From positions 1-13,720 of the forward strand of contig CAAEEV010000127.1 in NCBI GenBank assembly GCA_900754955.1: a stretch of 13,720 bases of DNA, given 5' to 3'. Positions 6,866-13,637 of this stretch are shown piece after piece. The translations under genes and the position numbers were made by a program. Below the pieces are notes generated by a model. The model was not told where the DNA came from and did not search any database. It saw only the letters and a program-made list of their open reading frames with translations. Source of the DNA: Eggerthellaceae bacterium (GTDB lineage: Bacteria; Actinomycetota; Coriobacteriia; Coriobacteriales; Eggerthellaceae). Position 1 is the first letter of the stretch, and each line of letters starts with the position of its first letter.

Positions 6866-8881
6866 CTACAACTCAACCACACGCGTAGCCACGCGGTCGA
6901 CCAGCGCATCTGAATGCGAAACGATCACCATGCCCACCTCATGTTCCTGCGCATAGCTGACGAGGAATCGCCACAGCTGCGCCTGCGTCGACGCGTCGAG
7001 CATGGTCGATATCTCGTCGCAGATCAGATACCGCGGCTGCGTCGCGAGCGCCCGCGCGATGCAGATGCGCTGCAGTTCGCCGCCCGACAGCTCGCTCGGG
7101 AAGCGATCGAGCCACGCGGAGCGCACGCCAAGCGCAGCGAGAAGGTCGTTCGCGCTGCCTGCATGGCCGAGACCCGCTTCGGCAAGGCTTTTGCGAATGC
7201 GCAGAAGGGGGTCGATCACGCGCTCGGGGTGCTGCCCGATCAGCTGCACAGGACTTGCCGCACCTGGCACAGCCGCCTCACGCAACGGCGCACCGTCAAC
7301 GAACACGCCGCCCCGCGCAGGTTCGAGATAGCCCGCGAGCAGGCGGCAGAGCGTCGACTTGCCGCGACCCGACGGCGCGCGGAGCGCCACGCGTTCGCCA
7401 GGGCGCACCGCAAAGCTGAAATCGTCGAACACGAGCGGCGCCGGTCCGCCGTAGCCGAAGCTGACGCAGCGCGCTTCGAGGCACGCCGAAGACGCAGCAG
7501 GGATGAGGTCGCGCTCGGCGGCGGGCGCGGTGGCGGGTGCGCGATCGGGCACGTCGGCGGGTGCACGGTCGTGGGCGGCGCGCGCGTCGGCGGAAGCGCG
7601 ATCGCTCTCGGCATGCGCGGCGCACGCGGTGCACGCGTTAGCGAAAGCACGATCGGGCACAGCATGCGCGGTACGCGCGTTGGCGGAAGCACGATCACTC
7701 TCGGCGTCCACATCGCACGCGGCACATGCGGCGCGCGGGCCTTCCACGCCCTGCGCCTCCTCCGCTTCATCCGCCTTTTCCGCGAACAAATGTTTCACGT
7801 GAAACATTTTCTCTGACGCGTCTGCAGGCTGCCCCGCCGCGAAATCGTGCTCAGGGAGCGCGTGCCACAGCTCGCGACTGAACGGATGCCGCAGCAGGTC
7901 GGGCGACGCGAAGTTCGCCGTCGCCGTTTCCTCGACGACCGTGCCGTCCTTGAACACGGCGATACGGTCGGCCACGCGCAGCGCGAGCTCGATGTCGTGC
8001 GTGATGAGCAGCACACCGCCGCCCTCGCTGGCGAACGCGCGGAAGTCGTCCATCGCGCGCACGGCAAGCTCCATGTCGAGCCCCGGCGTCGGCTCGTCGG
8101 CAACGATTACACGTGGGCTATTCATGAGCGCGCCGATGAGCAGCACGCGTCGCGCCATGCCGCCCGACAGCTCGAACGGATACTTCCGCGCCGCCGTTTC
8201 GTCGAGACGGTACCGCGCGAACAATGCTCGCCTGCGCTCACGTGCCGCGCGCTTCGACATCCCGCGGGCCATGCCTTCGATCTGCTTCCCCACACGCTGG
8301 AGCGGATCGAGCGCCTCGATCGACTGAGGCACGAACGCCATTTTCCGTCCACGCAGCTGCGCCAAGGTGCGCGCGTCGCACGCTTCCCCGTCGAACCAGA
8401 TGCGCCCCGTCACGAGGGCGTTCGGCGCGAACAGCCCGAGCGAGGCGTCGGCAAGCAGGCTCTTTCCCGAACCCGATGCGCCCACGAGCGCCAGAATCTC
8501 GCCTTCGTGGATCGAAAGGCTCAGGTACTCGATGACATAGTGCATCGAACGGGTCGAGCGCACGCTGCGGTCGTCGTACATCGAGAAGCCGATGCTCAGA
8601 TCGTCGATTTGAAGCAAGTGATGCCCGCCCGCGTGGACGCTGCCCGCCGCGTGCGTGTGATGGTGATGCTCGTGGCCCGACACGTGGACGTGCGCTGCAT
8701 GTTCGACCGTCGTTTCGAATGACGGTGTGCTGCTTGCGCGGCTCGATGCGCGCGCCGGTGTCTCCGTTCCGCGACGATCCGCGGAGGCGTTGCCCGCTGC
8801 GCACTCTGGCTTGCGCTTCTGCGCGCCTTCTTCCGTTTCGCAATGTTTCACGTGAAACGTTCGTTCGCTGCATTTCGCCAT
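6866..8881 (-). CDS. ABC transporter ATPase with two fused nucleotide-binding domains (DppD-DppF/NikD-NikE type), His-rich N-terminus
   Basis: The 671-residue protein powers the importer from the cytoplasmic face. Domain 1 has Walker A GASGSGKS (134-141), Q-loop Gln185, LSGGM (238-242), Walker B VIVADE (258-263) and His295. Domain 2 has Walker A APSGRGKST (502-510), Q-loop near 550, LSGGELQR (598-605), Asp622-Glu623 and His656. Both sites look complete. Residues 61-88 contain 12 His, including HEHHHHTH, a possible metal-binding patch. The linker (about 350-460) is Ala/Asp/Arg-rich with repeated ESDRASA- and VPDRA-like units. The ATG at 8881 follows the permease stop by 8 bases with AGGAG correctly spaced; the frame upstream of it is the permease's shadow. 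Two parS sites lie inside the gene, coding for residues 9-13 and 359-364. Confidence 0.88.
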   Translation of the reverse strand: MAKCSERTFHVKHCETEEGAQKRKPECAAGNASADRRGTETPARASSRASSTPSFETTVEHAAHVHVSGHEHHHHTHAAGSVHAGGHHLLQIDDLSIGFSMYDDRSVRSTRSMHYVIEYLSLSIHEGEILALVGASGSGKSLLADASLGLFAPNALVTGRIWFDGEACDARTLAQLRGRKMAFVPQSIEALDPLQRVGKQIEGMARGMSKRAARERRRALFARYRLDETAARKYPFELSGGMARRVLLIGALMNSPRVIVADEPTPGLDMELAVRAMDDFRAFASEGGGVLLITHDIELALRVADRIAVFKDGTVVEETATANFASPDLLRHPFSRELWHALPEHDFAAGQPADASEKMFHVKHLFAEKADEAEEAQGVEGPRAACAACDVDAESDRASANARTAHAVPDRAFANACTACAAHAESDRASADARAAHDRAPADVPDRAPATAPAAERDLIPAASSACLEARCVSFGYGGPAPLVFDDFSFAVRPGERVALRAPSGRGKSTLCRLLAGYLEPARGGVFVDGAPLREAAVPGAASPVQLIGQHPERVIDPLLRIRKSLAEAGLGHAGSANDLLAALGVRSAWLDRFPSELSGGELQRICIARALATQPRYLICDEISTMLDASTQAQLWRFLVSYAQEHEVGMVIVSHSDALVDRVATRVVEL
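7500..7745. repeat. Degenerate tandem repeat coding for the ATPase linker
   Basis: CGGAAGCGCGATC at 7591-7603 recurs as close variants at 7642-7654 and 7684-7696, spacings of 51 and 42 bases, both multiples of three. Adjacent bases (about 7520-7590) hold weaker copies. On the coding strand the units give peptides such as ESDRASANARTAHA, VPDRAFANACTACAAHA and ESDRASADARAAH. The reading frame is kept, which points to expansion under coding constraint. It ends about 50 bases from parS site 3. Confidence 0.6.
7791..7806. other. parS: parS site 3 (exact, inside the ATPase gene)
   Basis: This exact TGTTTCACGTGAAACA extends to a 22-base palindrome at 7788-7809. It lies in the linker of the fused ATPase gene and is translated as KMFHVKHLF (residues 358-366). 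The linker position means it breaks neither nucleotide-binding domain. Confidence 0.93.
8844..8859. other. parS: parS site 4 (one mismatch, inside the ATPase gene)
   Basis: TGTTTCACGTGAAACG matches the parS consensus at 15 of 16 positions; only the last base differs. It lies 22 bases into the ATPase gene and is translated as TFHVKH (residues 8-13). It is 1053 bases from site 3. Confidence 0.8.
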
Positions 8882-8889
8882 GCGCGCTC

Positions 8890-10029
8890 CTATTCCTGCG
8901 CACTCGCGGGATCGAGCAGGCGACGCAGCCCCGATCCGCACGCATCGAACAGCATGACCACGAGCACGAGCGCCAACCCGGGGAAGAACGCGAGCCACCA
9001 CATGCCCGCCGAGAGATAGCTCATCGACTCCGACAAGATGATGCCGATGGCGGCTGATTCGGGCGACAGGCCGAACCCGAGGAACGTCACCGACGCTTCG
9101 TGCAGAATCGCGTGGGGGAACATGAGCACGAGCCCCACGAGGAACTGCGGAAGCACGTGCGGAATCACGTGCCGCACCGTCGCCTCGATGCGACCTGCAC
9201 CGAGCTTGCGCGCGGCGGCCATGTACGGTGCCTGCTTCACCTGGAGAACCTCCGCACGCACCACGCGCGCAAGGCTCGGCCAATGCGTGAGCGCGATGCC
9301 CGCGACCACACCCCAGAATCCCTTCCCCAGCGCATAGGAGATGAGAATGAGCAGAACGATATGGGGAATGCCCAGCATGAGATCGATGAGCCACGTGATC
9401 GCCGCGTCGACTTTGCGACCGCCGAGCGCCGATGCGCAGCCGAGCACGAGCGCGATCAGCGACGAGACGGCCACCGCCACCAACCCGATAAGCATGCTGG
9501 TCGAAAGGCCCGAAAGGGTGCGCAACAGCATGTCGTGACCGAGGCGGTCGGTTCCGAACGGGTGCGCAAGGCTCGGCGCGAGCGAGCGAGCGGCGAGATC
9601 GGTCGCTGTGGCCTGCGGAGCGCACGCGATGCCCGCCACGATCACCGCGACGAGCAGCACCGCAGCGCAAACGGAAAGCACCGCCACCGTCATGCGGTTG
9701 CCGCGCCCCATAGCGCGGAAGAGAAGGCCGCCTGCCGCTGAGGAGGCTGCTGCTGGGGCGTTCGCCGCAGGCGCATCTGGCGCGCATCTGGCATCCAACT
9801 CGCGTGCGTCCAGCGCGGTTCCAGCGCGTGGTTCGCGCACACCCTGCGCGATTCCAGCACTCGGCTCGCACACGTCCGCCGCGCATCCAGCGCCCACCGT
9901 GCGCGCACCTTCCGCGCATCCAGCAGAGCCCGCATCCGCCGCATCGCCGCCGCGCTCGAGGCGCCATCCGCGCGGAAGATGCAGGACGCCGTCGCCTGCC
10001 GCGCCTTCGCTATGCCTGAACAGACGCAT
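8890..10029 (-). CDS. ABC importer permease, DppC/NikC type, with long Ala-rich N-terminal extension
   Basis: The 379-residue inner-membrane subunit has an EAA-type loop (about 269-294, with the pattern AAARKLGAGR then VIPHVLP) that docks on the ATPase, and about five to six membrane helices from residue 113 onward. HPFGTDRLGHDMLLR (156-170) is typical of the DppC/OppC/NikC branch. The first 100 residues are a family-atypical Ala/Gly/Cys/Arg-rich segment, probably cytoplasmic and disordered. The ATG at 10029 overlaps the preceding permease gene by 20 bases and has a G-rich stretch (AAGGGGGTGG) upstream; a GTG at 10035 is nearly as good, and a GTG at 10083 has no ribosome site. The stop is 8 bases before the ATPase start, so the genes are translationally linked. 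Confidence 0.87.
   Translation of the reverse strand: MRLFRHSEGAAGDGVLHLPRGWRLERGGDAADAGSAGCAEGARTVGAGCAADVCEPSAGIAQGVREPRAGTALDARELDARCAPDAPAANAPAAASSAAGGLLFRAMGRGNRMTVAVLSVCAAVLLVAVIVAGIACAPQATATDLAARSLAPSLAHPFGTDRLGHDMLLRTLSGLSTSMLIGLVAVAVSSLIALVLGCASALGGRKVDAAITWLIDLMLGIPHIVLLILISYALGKGFWGVVAGIALTHWPSLARVVRAEVLQVKQAPYMAAARKLGAGRIEATVRHVIPHVLPQFLVGLVLMFPHAILHEASVTFLGFGLSPESAAIGIILSESMSYLSAGMWWLAFFPGLALVLVVMLFDACGSGLRRLLDPASAQE
9760..9955. repeat. Degenerate repeat coding for the permease N-terminal extension
   Basis: The plus strand shows recurring units around GCGCATCTGG, GCGCATCCAGC and TTCCAGC (near 9771, 9790, 9825, 9853, 9884 and 9917). They alternate with GCGCAC and TCGCGCAC motifs. 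They encode the Ala/Asp/Arg-rich extension of the permease. The copies are diverged and irregular in spacing. The style resembles the repeats at 2090-2390 and 7500-7745. Confidence 0.4.
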
Positions 10030-11050
10030 CGCCACGCGAACCCACCCCCTTCGGCTCCTCGTCGGAACGAGCACGCTTCTCACCTGTGCGGATGCGCGGA
10101 TCGATGACCCCGTACAGGATGTTTGCCACCAAGTTGCCGCCGAACACGATCACCGCCGACACGACGGCGATCCCCGCGAGCAGCGCCGAGTCGCCGCCGA
10201 GACCCGCCGTAACCGCCGCTTGCCCGAGCCCGGGATACGAGAACACCTGCTCCACGAGCACCGAGCCGCCGAAGATCTCGCTGATCGACGCAAACTGCAG
10301 CGTGATGGCAGGCAGCGACAGGTTGCGCAGCCCGTGCCGCATGAGCGCCTGCACGCGCGTCTCGCCCTGCGCGAGCGCGTAACGCACGTACGGGCTGTTC
10401 ATCACGTCGATCGTCTTCGCGCGCGTGTGCAGCGCCACGTTTGCCACGCTCACGAACGCCAAGGTGAGCGCTGGCAGTACGAGGTGGTAGAGGCGATCGC
10501 CGAGCGTCACGCTGTCGGCGCTCACGCCCACCGGCACCGAGAACCCGAACGGGAACCACCCGAGCCACACCGAGAACACCATGAGCGCCACGAGCGCGAG
10601 CCAGAACGTGGGCACGCTCGCCAACACAAAGCAATAGCCGCGCACGACGCGGTCGGCGAGGCGGTCGCGATTCATGCCCGCCACGACGCCGAGCGCGATG
10701 CCGAACACGCCCGAAAGCACCCACGCCACCGTCATGAGCAGCAGCGACGCCCCCGCACGCTGAGCGATCACCTCGGCAACAGGCATGTTGTAGCGCAGGC
10801 TCTCCCCCATGTCGCCCTGCACCAACGCCGCAAGCCACGACACGTAGCGCACAAGAAACGGCTGATCGGTTCCCCAATGCGCAGCGAGCTGGACCTTTTC
10901 CGCCTCAGTCATCGACAGGTAGGCGCTCTGCCCGAGATTTGCCTGCAGCGGATCGACGGGCGACGCCGACACAAGCGCAAACGTGACGAAGCTCACCGCA
11001 AGGACGAGCAGCGCACATTTAATAATCTGGCGAAGAACGAACGGGGCCAT
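10010..11050 (-). CDS. ABC importer permease, DppB/NikB type
   Basis: This 346-residue inner-membrane protein begins with a helix at 9-27, then has a large external loop and five more helices. Landmarks of the DppB/OppB/NikB branch are GDMGESLRYNMPV (79-91), the EAA loop (about 221-247, YALAQGETR then LRNLSLP), VEQVFSYPGLGQA (266-278) and the C-terminal YGVIDPRIR. It forms the pore with the second permease. The ATG at 11050 lies 6 bases after the stop of the binding protein gene. There is no strong ribosome site, so translation is probably coupled. The last 26 residues are a charged cytoplasmic tail. The substrate cannot be read from the permeases. Confidence 0.9.
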   Translation of the reverse strand: MAPFVLRQIIKCALLVLAVSFVTFALVSASPVDPLQANLGQSAYLSMTEAEKVQLAAHWGTDQPFLVRYVSWLAALVQGDMGESLRYNMPVAEVIAQRAGASLLLMTVAWVLSGVFGIALGVVAGMNRDRLADRVVRGYCFVLASVPTFWLALVALMVFSVWLGWFPFGFSVPVGVSADSVTLGDRLYHLVLPALTLAFVSVANVALHTRAKTIDVMNSPYVRYALAQGETRVQALMRHGLRNLSLPAITLQFASISEIFGGSVLVEQVFSYPGLGQAAVTAGLGGDSALLAGIAVVSAVIVFGGNLVANILYGVIDPRIRTGEKRARSDEEPKGVGSRGDASVQA

Positions 11051-11056
11051 GGAACG

Positions 11057-12760
11057 CTACGACCAGCTCCACCGATCGACGTTGTTGACGATCGACCATC
11101 CGTGTCCGTGCGGATGCGGCTTCTGCTCGGCGATGGTGAGCCCCTCGCGCGCGAAATAGAGATGATCGACGTTGGCGATCCACACCCACGGCGCATCGGC
11201 ATCGGGCGTCACGCCCGTCTGACCATCCCACTGCGCCTGCTGGTAGAACCCGTAGGAATCCTCGACGCTCGGCTGAGCGACTGCCTCATCAAGATAGCGG
11301 TCGGTCGCCTCACTCGCGCGGCAGGCGTAGTTGCCCCAACCTGCGGAGTGGTTGAGTTCGTACATCTCGACGGGCGAGTTGGAGCCCCAACCCCAGAGAA
11401 TCGCCTGGCGGTACGACTGCGGCTCGAGATCATCCCACGACATGCCCTGCACGTTCACCTTGATGCCGAGCGGCGCCATCTGTTCCGCGAAATCAGCGCA
11501 GAGCGCCTGGCGCACCGTATCGGGCGTCATGTAGAGCAGATCGAACTCGGCGCGCACGCCGTCCTTCTCGAGGATGCCGTCGGCGCCGCGCACCCAGCCG
11601 CCCTCTGCCAGCAGCGTCTCGGCAGCTGCCGCGTCGGTGTCGACGCGCATGGCGTCGCTCGCCCACGGCATGCCGTCCGACACGCTGAACGCAGGCGTTC
11701 CGTATCCGCCGAGCACGTGCTCGATTGCGAGCGTGCGGTCGAGCGCGCGGTTCATCGCGCGGCGCAGCGATACATCGCAGGTCACGTCGTTGCCCGCTTC
11801 GTATGTCGCTCCACCGTTTTCCCAGGTAGAACCAGCAGGAATCGTCGGCAACGAGATGCCGCGCGAGTCGACCGTCTTGCAGTCGAACAACGTGTAGCCT
11901 GCGGCAAGATTCTCGGCGAACGTCGCGGAGGTATAGGCCACGTCGGCCGTGCCTGCCTGCGCAGCAGCGAGCGATGCGTCCTCGTCCATGAACAGCACGA
12001 CGAGCCGCTTGATGTTCGGCTCGGGACCGTAGTAATCGGGGTTCGCCTCGAAGATCACCTGCTGGCCGCGATCCCACTGGGCGAGCACGTAGCGGCCCGA
12101 GCCGATGGGGTTGCTGCCGTAATCGGAGCCGTGCGCGTGCGCGGGGCAGATGCCCACGTTCGCCAGCGTGTACAGCAGGATGTTAAACGGACGGCTCAGA
12201 CGGATCTCCACCGTTTCGGCATCGAGCCCGACGGCTTCTTCGATCATCGAAAGATCAGCTTCGGCCTCGGGCGCTGCGGCGATGCCGTTGATGGTGAAGG
12301 CCACGTCCTCAGCCGTGAGAGGTTCACCGTCGGTGAAGTGCACGTCGGTGCGGATCTTGAACGTCCAGGTCAGACCGTCTTCGCTGCACGCGTATTCGGT
12401 AGCAAGGTCGTTTTCGAAGCCCATGTCGGCCGTGGTGGTGATGAGCGTCGACTGGATGAGCGGCTCGTGCACGTGCTCACCACAGCCCCACGAGACGAAC
12501 GGGTCGAAACCGGCAGCAGGTTCGGCACCCGTGGGCATAGTCACGATGACCTGGGCGGCGTCCGCCGAGCTTGAGCCCGCTGCGCTGAGCCCAGCGGAGC
12601 TCGATCCGCCAGCACCCGACGAGCACGCCGAGAGCAGTCCACCGAGGGAGAGCGCTGCCGCGCCGGCGAGCGAAGTTTTGACGAACGTTCTACGCGAGAT
12701 GCCGTCAGCGCCCCTCGCGGCCGCGCCGCTTTCCTTCGAAATGCGTTTCTTCCCGAGCAC
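11057..12760 (-). CDS. ABC importer substrate-binding lipoprotein (SBP_bac_5 family), Tat signal
   Basis: The 567-residue binding protein starts with a twin-arginine motif SRRTFVK (22-28), a hydrophobic stretch and the lipobox LSAC with Cys46. It should therefore be folded before export, lipid-anchored and exposed outside the membrane. The body follows the family-5 peptide/nickel/opine binding fold: DPFVSWG near 86-92, LATEYACSEDGLTWTFKIR, FTDGEPLTAEDVAFTI and the IGSGRYVLAQW region. His-containing motifs GEHVHEP, CPAHAHGSDYG and the C-terminal HPHGHGW are notable. GTG at 12760 was chosen because AGGGGGAGAGG precedes it by 6 bases; the longer frame would need a TTG at 12787 ahead of that ribosome site. 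Tat export is consistent with a metal or cofactor ligand, but di- or oligopeptides remain possible. First gene of the importer operon. Confidence 0.88.
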   Translation of the reverse strand: MLGKKRISKESGAAARGADGISRRTFVKTSLAGAAALSLGGLLSACSSGAGGSSSAGLSAAGSSSADAAQVIVTMPTGAEPAAGFDPFVSWGCGEHVHEPLIQSTLITTTADMGFENDLATEYACSEDGLTWTFKIRTDVHFTDGEPLTAEDVAFTINGIAAAPEAEADLSMIEEAVGLDAETVEIRLSRPFNILLYTLANVGICPAHAHGSDYGSNPIGSGRYVLAQWDRGQQVIFEANPDYYGPEPNIKRLVVLFMDEDASLAAAQAGTADVAYTSATFAENLAAGYTLFDCKTVDSRGISLPTIPAGSTWENGGATYEAGNDVTCDVSLRRAMNRALDRTLAIEHVLGGYGTPAFSVSDGMPWASDAMRVDTDAAAAETLLAEGGWVRGADGILEKDGVRAEFDLLYMTPDTVRQALCADFAEQMAPLGIKVNVQGMSWDDLEPQSYRQAILWGWGSNSPVEMYELNHSAGWGNYACRASEATDRYLDEAVAQPSVEDSYGFYQQAQWDGQTGVTPDADAPWVWIANVDHLYFAREGLTIAEQKPHPHGHGWSIVNNVDRWSWS

Positions 12761-12808
12761 GACGATCCTCTCCCCCTGTGATAGCAATACGTGTTTCAGT
12801 GCGGTAGC

Positions 12809-12838
12809 ACTTTACCCGTTGGAGTGTTACGAAGTCAA
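12809..12838 (-). promoter_or_regulatory. Promoter of the ABC importer operon
   Basis: On the minus strand TTGACT (12833-12838) and TAAAGT (12809-12814) are separated by 18 bases and resemble a housekeeping sigma-factor promoter. Transcription would start near 12802, giving a leader of about 40 bases before the GTG start at 12760. Confidence 0.6.
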
Positions 12839-12850
12839 CATCCGTAACAC
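12824..12850. promoter_or_regulatory. 27-base operator-like dyad over the importer -35 box
   Basis: GTGTTACG (12824-12831) and CGTAACAC (12843-12850) are perfect inverted arms around 11 bases. The -35 hexamer lies in the middle of the dyad, where a bound dimer would block RNA polymerase. The arm does not match the NikR site (GTATGA type) that I know. No regulator gene stands beside it in the window. Confidence 0.6.
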
Positions 12851-13600
12851 ATACGGAAAGGCTCGTCGGGAAGCGGCGCCGTGCGGGCGTCCCTCCATGC
12901 TTCTCCGCCGCTCTTCAAGCTCAGGGGCTGCACATCAAGCATCGTCGAGCAACGTTTCACCACGCTGCCATAGAAGAAACGCCGCGGCGACACCCCACGT
13001 CAAATCGCTTTCCCCTTTGTTCCAACGAACGCAGGAACCCACCGCGCTGCCTTTCGCACCTCGCCACCGCGCTCCATCGCCCTCTCAAGCGCAGGGAGCT
13101 GTCCTGGCATAGCCGACATCGGGCCCATTCCGACGCGTCGCCCTTCAATCGCACGAACCCACCCTTGATGAAGCGAATTAGGGATTCGGGCGGGGATTCG
13201 CGAAGAAAATGCAGAAAAAGTAGCGAAGTATGCACTTGTCGGCGCATGAACGCCTGACCCGCCGTCTGCAGAAAAGAGGCCAGCGACGCGGCTCGATGCG
13301 AAACACAGCTCTCACCAGGTGTTTTGCTTTTCACATCTGCATCCACCTGAAATCTTGCCGCGACCAAAACGACTGCCAAAATGTGTTCACTTACATACTT
13401 CGGTGATTTTCCTGCATTTTGCGCGAATAACCCGGACGCGATGCAAGCGAGTCCAAGCTGCGGGTTCCGCAGACGCGGGTTTCAAGGTCACGGCGAAGCA
13501 CGTACGTTTTCGATTCACGAGGACGGCTCCGAGACGCTGAGCTGCGCACCGCTCAAATGCGAGAAGGCGAGAAAACTGATCAGAAGCCCGATCAGGGCAA
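12851..13600. other. About 750 bases without a credible gene
   Basis: Open frames here lack ribosome sites and have unconvincing composition. The segment 13180-13430 is more A/T-rich than the neighbouring genes. It contains the two arms of a diverged long inverted repeat (13196-13232 and 13394-13428). Other small dyads are CAGGTG/CACCTG (13316-13349), a CTGCGG/CCGCAG stem (13458-13472) and CTGATC/GATCAG (13576-13595). The region separates the importer promoter from the tRNA terminator. Confidence 0.5.
13196..13428. repeat. Diverged inverted repeat with CATACTTCG...CTGCATTTT arms
   Basis: The reverse complement of 13196-13232 aligns with 13394-13428 at about 30 of 35 positions with one two-base gap. 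Both share CATACTTCG, TTTT, CTGCATTTT and CGCGAAT in the same order. The arms point towards each other across about 160 bases. They could be a dispersed intergenic motif, binding sites for a regulator, or the ends of a decayed small mobile element. Confidence 0.55.
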
Positions 13601-13601
13601 C

Positions 13602-13625
13602 AAAAAACCCAGCGACTGCTGGGTT
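13602..13625 (-). terminator. Rho-independent terminator of the tRNA-Leu gene
   Basis: On the minus strand the stem AACCCAGC/GCTGGGTT (13618-13625 and 13606-13613) with a 4-base loop is followed by six T (13602-13607 on the plus strand are A, two of them paired in the stem). It begins 12 bases after the tRNA CCA end, the usual arrangement for a tRNA operon end. It is the only classic intrinsic terminator seen in the window. Confidence 0.85.
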
Positions 13626-13637
13626 CCGAGTTAGCAA

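Noticed and set aside
7591..7696. Possible CRISPR-like array
   Set aside because: The repeats are diverged, short, unevenly spaced in multiples of three and lie in frame within a gene; there are no cas genes.
8882..9967. N-terminal extension of the ATPase frame upstream of 8881
   Set aside because: This part overlaps the permease gene in another frame, and a proper ribosome site and ATG lie at 8881.
9608..12574. 988-codon plus-strand frame
   Set aside because: It is a shadow antisense to the importer genes. It is rich in Arg and His as expected from GC-rich antisense codons and shows no domain.
12949..12965. GTTTCAC half-site near 12955
   Set aside because: Only one half resembles parS; the other half does not match, so it is not counted as a site.
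12957..13379. 140-codon minus-strand frame
   Set aside because: It would start with TTG without a ribosome site, has mixed composition, and contains one arm of the inverted repeat.
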